Shown: one piece after another, positions 8,586 through 13,096 of the stretch
How the letters are laid out: the number at the start of each line of letters is the position of its first letter
Numbering within the stretch: the first letter of the stretch is position 1
NCBI GenBank assembly: GCA_000697455.1
Contig: JNET01025627.1
Coordinates: 1-13,096, forward strand
DNA length: 13,096 bases
Source: Basidiobolus heterosporus B8920
Lineage: Eukaryota > Basidiobolomycota > Basidiobolomycetes > Basidiobolales > Basidiobolaceae
Direction: 5' to 3'
Made by a program: the position numbers and the translations under genes
The notes under the pieces: model-generated
Told to the model about the DNA's origin: nothing
Database searches by the model: none
What the model saw: only the letters and a program-made list of their open reading frames with translations

Positions 8586-8869
8586 AATTTTCATCAAAAA
8601 TTCCCTCAGATGATTATCAATATCAATTTTTGCCATCACCAATCATCAGTGCTGAATTAGAGCAAAACAATAAAGAAAAATGCACTCCAGTGAGGCCTAC
8701 AATCATAGTACAGGCCTCTGAAGCACCCAATATAATGCCGGTAGTTGAGATCCCAATTTCCATAACAGAAGATCAAATCAGATCAGCAATAGCCCTGATC
8801 ACTAAATCAATGAATCTCAAAATTGAGCCTATGTCTGTGCTGCTCAAATTAGAGAGCCACAGACGCTAA
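8567..8869 (+). pseudogene. Copia integrase-RT linker region (fossil)
   Basis: An open stretch of 100 codons follows the integrase SRDV.FDE block. It is polar and low in conservation, rich in Pro, Ile, Ser and Glu (CTPVRPTIIVQASEAP), as is usual for the linker between integrase and reverse transcriptase in copia Pol. No catalytic residues are expected here. It is called by position and composition alone. Confidence 0.6.
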
Positions 8870-8874
8870 ATGCG

Positions 8875-9400
8875 GCCCTGGAAAGCCCTCAGATAGAGTT
8901 CTGGAGATCTGCAATGTCTCAAGAGTATCAGGCACTTATAGAAAATCAAAGCTGGATTTTAACTAAATTACCTGATGACCAAAAATTAAATGGATGCAGA
9001 TGGGTGTTTTAAGTTAAATACAATCAAGAAGGTACTATTGAAAGATACAAAGCAAGATTTGCTGCCGAGAGATATCCTCACACTGAAGGGATAGACTATA
9101 CAGAAACATTTGCAATGGTAGCCAAGTTCAATTCTATTAGATTGGTTTTGCAATATCTGCTGAATATCAGATTTATATTCATTGAATGGATGTTAAGCCA
9201 GCCTTTTGGAATGGAGAATTGACTGAGGACATCTACATGAACAGGCCACATGGCTTTGTGGACTCAAAATACCATCTAGTGGTTTGCAAACTCAAGAAAA
9301 CACTATATGGCTTAAAACAATCGCCTAGAGCTTGGAATATCCAGATAGATGTGTGTTTGGAAACATCACAATTCCAGAAGAGTAAAGCTGATTATAAGAC
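8875..9400 (+). pseudogene. Copia reverse transcriptase, first half (fossil)
   Basis: At about 8900-9080 the reading W..AMSQEYQALIENQSW, then LTKLPDDQK, RWVF and IERYKARF matches the copia RT opening (W..A...E...L..N.TW.LV.LP, then WVF..K, RYKARLVA.G). GIDYTETFA follows near 9088. DVKPAFWNGELTEDIYMNRP (9189-9248) is the copia D.K.AFLNG.L.EEIYM.QP motif, with the first catalytic Asp. CKLKKTLYGLKQSPRAW (9285-9335) is the highly conserved following block. The YVDD motif and the rest of RT are missing after about 9395, where the foreign sequence begins. The region is broken. Confidence 0.85.
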
Positions 9401-9486
9401 TTGTTCCATCAGACCAGGTTTGATTGTGCGGTGCAATCTTGGATTATAGGGCCCTGTCAGGTACAATCTAGAAATTATTACCAAAA

Positions 9487-9536
9487 TTATTGTGCCATCA
9501 AGATATTAGTTTGTTCTGGTCTTATAGGCACAATAA
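9487..9536. repeat. Inverted repeat, 10-bp perfect arms
   Basis: TTATTGTGCC (9487-9496) is the exact reverse complement of GGCACAATAA (9527-9536), with 30 bases between. Confidence 0.6.
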
Positions 9537-9698
9537 AACCCCATCACACCACAATCACACACAATACATTTTTTTTAATATTGCATGTGATGTAACCAAC
9601 TAACAGCAGAGCCTATATATATAAATGGCAATAGATGAGTGATATCTTAGTAACACTTACATTTGAATGTGTAACAATACTGTATTTATATAGGTACT

Positions 9699-9718
9699 TA
9701 TCACTTGAGCAAGTGATA
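9699..9718. repeat. Near-perfect palindrome, 9-bp arms
   Basis: TATCACTTG and CAAGTGATA are separated by only two bases. This could be a hairpin or a dimeric protein-binding site, with function unknown. Confidence 0.6.
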
Positions 9719-10055
9719 TTACTTTGTAATCTTAATTGTGGGCTATTATTGGATGGAACCTTCCGGCTTTATTGGATCACCATTGACCTGCTATATTGAT
9801 CATGGTCACAATTGGGCATTAAGCACTGCAATCATGCTTGCACAAGCAGGAAGGCAATTTTTATGATTTGACATGATCTTAGGTGAGCAATCTCACACCA
9901 TCCTGTATGCAAAATGTATAAATTGCTGCATACCCCTAGGAGAGGTTTTAAATCATGCACAATCATAATAATGGCTAATTGAATATTTGGTTATATCTTA
10001 ACCTTGCCATGTTCAATCAGATTCTGTATTTATTAATGGTTTGTTATTGAATGTA

Positions 10056-10079
10056 TTGATTAAAATCTACTTTAATCAA
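10056..10079. repeat. Inverted repeat, 9-bp perfect arms
   Basis: TTGATTAAA (10056-10064) and TTTAATCAA (10071-10079) flank a six-base loop. In AT-rich DNA this is weaker evidence than the two upstream repeats. Confidence 0.45.
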
Positions 10080-10150
10080 AAAGGAATATATGAAAGTAGC
10101 ATAAATAGTTATTGATAATCAGGTAAAAAAAAAGATACACAAGTGCACAA

Positions 10151-11225
10151 TCAGAACCAAGTCCACCTGTGAAGATCGTGTTGAGCTATTTCAACAGTAA
10201 AGTTACTAGACCTAGGTCTTTCTCTTTGTGTAGACTTACCAGCCACTGGTTCACTAGCTTCCTGTCTTTCAGACAATATTCTTCTACTTACTAGGTTTCT
10301 AGAACATGGTTGTTGAAAAGACTGCCTTGGCTTGATAATCTCCTTGTCAGTTTTGAGTTCACTTGCAATTACTTCATCATTCACTATTTCTTCTCTTTGA
10401 GTTAGTGAGCTCCTTGCTTGCCTTGATCTATTTGCTTCCCTTGGCCTGGTTACCTCCCTTCTATCTTGCCTAACAATAGACTGCTCTACGGTCCTTTCTC
10501 TGGAGGGTGTGGTACTTTGAGGCGTTACACTAGTTGAAATTTCCGTAGTAGAAGAATGAAGCCATCTTTGCCTGTTTTGCGTGATTGAGATCTTATTTTT
10601 TGAGATTGCAACTCTTCTTCATCTTCATCCAGTAATTCAGGAGAATCTTCAAAATCAACAGCCTTTCCTTTGATGGATGCACTGCAGAGTCTTCCCATGG
10701 TATGCTCAAAAGACTCTTGGAACTTACTCATTTTGCTTAAGAGTTCCCTCAATGTTGAGTCAAGCATTGGCATATATGTGCTAAGTATTACTTTGATTTC
10801 TAATGTTGAGGCAACTACTGATGCTTCCAGGCCTTGAAAGCGGTACTTCATATGGAAGACTTCGGAAGCAGACTGGAAGTCATGATATCTTCTTCTTAAC
10901 TTGTCTCTAGTTTCTCTTGCTGTTTTATTGTAAATCTGTTTACAAACTTCCACAGACATCTTTATAGAGTACTCATGCCAAAGCTACTTGTAGAGAAGCT
11001 TTCATCTCTGTCTACTTTGAACATTACCAGCCTCTGCAAGATTGATTATTAGTTCCCATATATCTTTGTGTGAGTCCATGGTAGATACTTGTGCCATAGT
11101 GAAATTATTGGGGGCAATCCCACCCACACATACCTTCCCTTGTTTGATCCTGTCTGCAAAATACTGGAAGTTGAAGGATCCTGTCCCAGAGTGGCTGTTG
11201 TTGCTGACTGAATATCTCCTTCCAT
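10151..11225 (-). pseudogene. Unknown minus-strand coding relic with coiled, charged product
   Basis: Two minus-strand open stretches lie side by side. 10959-10525 encodes a helical, charged segment (TARETRDKLRRRYHDFQSAS, then LDSTLRELLSKM) followed by an acidic patch (FEDSPELLDEDEEELQ). The stretch downstream, visible to 10151 in another frame, is rich in Arg, Ser, Thr and Gln (RPREANRSRQARSS) and looks disordered. Upstream, an ATG at 11225 opens MEGDIQSATTATLGQDPST. It runs into a good 5' splice site, AAG/GTATGT (11133-11128), with an ACTAATA branch-like site (11053-11047) and TTGCAG (ending at 11034), which would make an intron of 100 bases. I did not resolve the frame beyond it. I recognise no family. 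It may be a host gene relic or the structural gene of an old element. Confidence 0.35.
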
Positions 11226-11629
11226 ATTAGCCTTCCTGAGTTATATAAACAGTATCATGAATAATCTTTATCTGGCTTGACCCTGAATCAGGCATCCATT
11301 TATATCATAGGCTGTAAGTTTGATTCTGTGATAGTTATGTTATTGCATGAGGGAGTGATCCCACTTGAGTGAAACTGATCACATCCTGCTTGGATCCCAC
11401 TTGCATGGCTGTAATCAAATATCATTACCTATTGTTTTCTTCAACTTTAGCATGAGAGTATGTAAACTTTGATTTACACTGAGGTACAATTCAAAATGAT
11501 CATAATTGGTACAATTAGGACATTGATGACATGAACTGCAAGGAAATTATAAGGAAATTAACTTATTGACATAAATATGAAAAAGTGCTCACATCTGGGC
11601 TGTATCATCCCAGATCAATCTATTAACAC
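11226..11629. other. Unassigned stretch upstream of transposase relic
   Basis: No coding pattern is visible. It contains an inverted repeat (ATCTGGG 11593-11599, CCCAGAT 11609-11615, nine-base loop) directly before the transposase frame, and a GATCCCACTT repeat near 11351-11405. This could be the promoter side of the minus-strand relic or the 5' flank of the transposon. I cannot tell which. Confidence 0.3.
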
Positions 11630-12292
11630 ATGGAACCTTTTCACTCTCTCCGGTTATTTCTGATCAATCCTATTGCCACTACTAGCTTTCCAGTTGATAT
11701 CTTGGAAAAGATATATATAAAATACTGTGGTCCTTTAGCCACTATACCTACAAGAAGTCAGTTAGCAAGGTTATTCAGCTATTATAAAAGTTACTGCCCT
11801 ATAAGGTTTCACTCTGCCATACATGGGCTAATTAGTAGCCGGAGCTTTCATGCTAGGCTTAAGATTTCTGAGGATTATCTAGCTGCAGTAGTGGATGAAA
11901 TGCAAGAAGTATGGGCTCAAAGACTAAGACCAGCCAATCTCCTGCCCTTCCCAAGGGTATTCTCGGCCAGAACAAACATCAAGAGTATCTTGAACACTTT
12001 TCCGGTTAGATTCAATAAGCCTGTTAGGGAGCAGAAGGTACTTTACCCAGAAAAGTACAAGACACACTGTGTGAAGTTTCAAGCTTTGACTGACCTGGAA
12101 GGAAACATTGTTTGGTTTAGTGGGCCACACCCTGGAAGCATTTGTTCCAAGAGACTTTTGGTTGATAATCTTCCACCCTTGGAGAGATGGGAACAAACAA
12201 TGGCAGTTCTGGCATATATTGGAGATGAAAGTAAAAGAATTGGTTGCATAACTGGGTTCAGGAAGCCAAGTGCTGGAGTTTTGACTCAAAGA
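11630..12292 (+). pseudogene. DDE transposase relic (DDE_Tnp_4, IS5/Harbinger-like)
   Basis: This is a cut-and-paste transposase of a DNA transposon. Residues 27-56 (EKIYIKYCGPLATIPTRSQL, then YYKSY) resemble the amino-terminal region of the family. Residues 116-172 (NIKSILNTFPVRFNKP, then YPEKYKTHCVKFQ, then GNIVWFSGPHPGS) match the core pattern of DDE_Tnp_4: VD.FPI.I.RP, Y..KYK.H.VK.Q, G.I.WFSGP.PGS. The segment AYIGD and GFRKPSAGVLT (195-219) follow as expected. It is inactive: the first catalytic Asp is Asn (122), the usual HD after PGS is CS (172-173), the ADK motif before YIG is lost, and the carboxyl end with the last acidic residue is gone. A stop at 11624-11626 precedes the first ATG. 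The frame continues directly into copia RNase H. Confidence 0.7.
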
Positions 12293-12745
12293 GATATTGA
12301 TGACAGAAAATCCACAACTGGATATATCTTTCTTGCTGTAATGGAGCAATTTCTTGGAATTCAAAGAAACAACCTAGGAAACAATCTACTTTTGCACTCT
12401 CAGCTACCAAAGTAAAATACATGGCCTCCAGTGGAGCTACAAAGGATGCAATGTGGCTAAAAAAGCTACTGGAAGACCTGGGCTTTATTCAGAACTCACC
12501 AATTGTAATATTGCAGGATAATCAGAGTTATATTCAATTAGCAAGAAATCCAACATTTCATGCCACAAGTAAGCACGTAGATATTAAGCACTACTTTATT
12601 GGAGAAGTTATAGAAAATAAGTTTGAGACTTGGTTTATTGTCCAACTGAACAACTGGTTGCAGACATTTTAACCAAACTATTAACTAGAGGGAATTTTGA
12701 ATATTTAAGAAATTACTTAGGATTAGGGCATATCAATATTTAGTT
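12293..12745 (+). mobile_element. Ty1/copia fossil: RNase H and end of Pol
   Basis: The copia RNase H resumes at about 12293-12300 with DIDDRKSTTGYIFL. YMASSGATKDAMWLKKLLED follows (12418-12477), then the DNQS and LARNP motifs (12517-12550), HATSKHVDIKHYFI (12559-12600), and finally the PTEQLVAD.LTK.L-like close of Pol with YLRNYLGL (12700-12723). This order is the normal copia carboxyl end. It degrades the RNA strand during reverse transcription. RNase H residues before DIDDRKS are missing because the transposase relic abuts here. It is broken a few times, less than the 5' half. Confidence 0.85.
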
Positions 12746-12754
12746 GAGTGGGAG
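12746..12754 (+). promoter_or_regulatory. Polypurine tract of copia element
   Basis: GAGTGGGAG lies just after the end of Pol and a few bases before a TG that can start the 3' LTR. This is where the plus-strand primer of LTR elements is expected. Confidence 0.6.
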
Positions 12755-12757
12755 CAC

Positions 12758-13096
12758 TGAATTGCGCATAATTTAGCATCTAATTATTATTACAAATTTC
12801 ACACTAGGAAAAATCCTGCTGCAGATGACTACTTCAGATGAGTCTATTTAATTCTGTTATCTGATTGATCAGCTACAGACATGGCAATCCACCACCAAAA
12901 ACTAAAAATTTTTTTTACATGTGTCAAGCAACTGTGTTTTTTATCATCAAATTTTCCTTGCTCTTTTGTGTTCACTTTCCCCAGAGCAAAAAGTATGTTG
13001 TCACATATGTTGTACTGTGCAACTATCTCAAAAAGTATTGTTGTGTAGTGTAGGGATCAGATGGAGAGAGCAGTATCACTACTACAAGTTTCCAGA
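12758..13096 (+). repeat. 3' LTR of copia element (runs to window edge), terminal repeat copy B
   Basis: It starts at TGAATTG after the polypurine tract. The first 36 or so bases resemble the 5' LTR start at 6116. From 12792 to 13038 it aligns with the terminal repeat at 1197-1447, which follows the other copia RNase H. The LTR end is not reached with certainty inside the window. The rest does not align clearly with 6116-6463, so either the LTRs have diverged strongly or two related families are involved. Confidence 0.6.

Larger units (their letters stand above)
6116..9400 (+). mobile_element. Ty1/copia fossil, 5' half (LTR, gag, protease, integrase, part of RT)
   Basis: The domains appear in the copia order Gag, protease, integrase, reverse transcriptase, all on the plus strand, behind an LTR and primer-binding site. 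Integrase before RT distinguishes copia from Ty3/gypsy. The element is broken at many places (well over ten) and is old. Recognisable RT ends near the SKADY residues at about 9395. The matching downstream part, RNase H, does not resume until about 12293. The most economical reading is that the pieces at 6116-9400 and 12293-13096 belong to one element with about 2.9 kb of foreign sequence between them. Confidence 0.8.
9400..10150. other. AT-rich non-coding block inside the copia order, with inverted repeats
   Basis: No frame of either strand carries a family pattern. The block has a TATATATAAATGG stretch near 9614-9628, a T-run (9571-9578), an A-run (about 10125-10133) and at least three perfect inverted repeats listed separately. 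Its place between copia RT and a minus-strand coding relic would suit an LTR, a MITE or an untranslated region of an inserted element, but I find no matching copy elsewhere in the window. Confidence 0.4.

Noticed and set aside
9700-11580. Possible repeat linking the TTGATCATGGTCACAATTGG area (about 9797) with 11498-11530
   Set aside because: A short similarity (GATCAT...ACAATT.GG.CATT) is seen, but the flanks do not align, so I do not claim a pair of LTRs.
11924-12364. Minus-strand 146-codon ORF
   Set aside because: Antisense to the transposase/RNase H frame, which carries clear family motifs.
13070-13085. CACTAC near the right edge as a CACTA transposon terminus
   Set aside because: A six-base match is expected by chance, and no matching inverted end is visible.
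1-13096. CRISPR array, defence island, phage or bacterial operon
   Set aside because: No regular short direct repeats, ribosome-binding sites or prokaryotic gene order. All recognisable parts are eukaryotic transposable elements or relics.

Overview
This is a eukaryotic, AT-rich window that reads as a repeat graveyard. I find no intact gene and no bacterial or phage-type gene organisation. It contains broken Ty1/copia LTR retrotransposon copies on the + strand, two pieces of one CACTA (En/Spm) DNA-transposon family, an IS5/Harbinger-like DDE transposase relic, a tRNA-like sequence, a probable amino-acid permease pseudogene, and two minus-strand coding relics that I cannot name. The copia primer site matches a yeast-type initiator tRNA anticodon arm. 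The transposase, the CACTA protein and the permease match the kinds of sequence I associate with large, transposon-rich fungal genomes. A fungus, perhaps rust-like or mycorrhizal, is therefore my best guess, but nothing here proves it.

Layout. 1-114: CACTA protein fragment. About 330-1140: copia reverse transcriptase tail plus RNase H, followed by that element's 3' terminal repeat (about 1173-1447). 1539-3043 (minus): unknown degraded coding sequence. 3044-4292: little recognisable. 4293-4365: tRNA-like sequence. 4574-5418 (minus): permease-like pseudogene, including a tandemly doubled block of about 210 bp. 5495-6007: second CACTA fragment, with the DUF4218 region. 6116-6463: copia 5' LTR, followed by a primer-binding site, gag, protease, integrase and the first half of reverse transcriptase, to about 9400. 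9400-12290: foreign sequence sitting inside the copia order. It consists of an AT-rich non-coding block with several perfect inverted repeats, an unknown minus-strand relic and a transposase relic. 12293-12745: copia RNase H resumes, followed by a polypurine tract and the start of a 3' LTR that runs to the window edge.

The simplest history is one old copia element (6116 to beyond 13096) split by later insertions or rearrangement. A second, related copia fragment lies at the left edge. Both copia pieces lie just downstream of a piece of the same CACTA family. The transposase relic and the resumed copia RNase H share one open frame, so the longest ORF in the window is an accidental chimera. I see no evidence for a new functional system. 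The most useful leads are the chimeric ORF, the tandem duplication in the permease relic, the paired CACTA/copia arrangement and the unidentified minus-strand relics.
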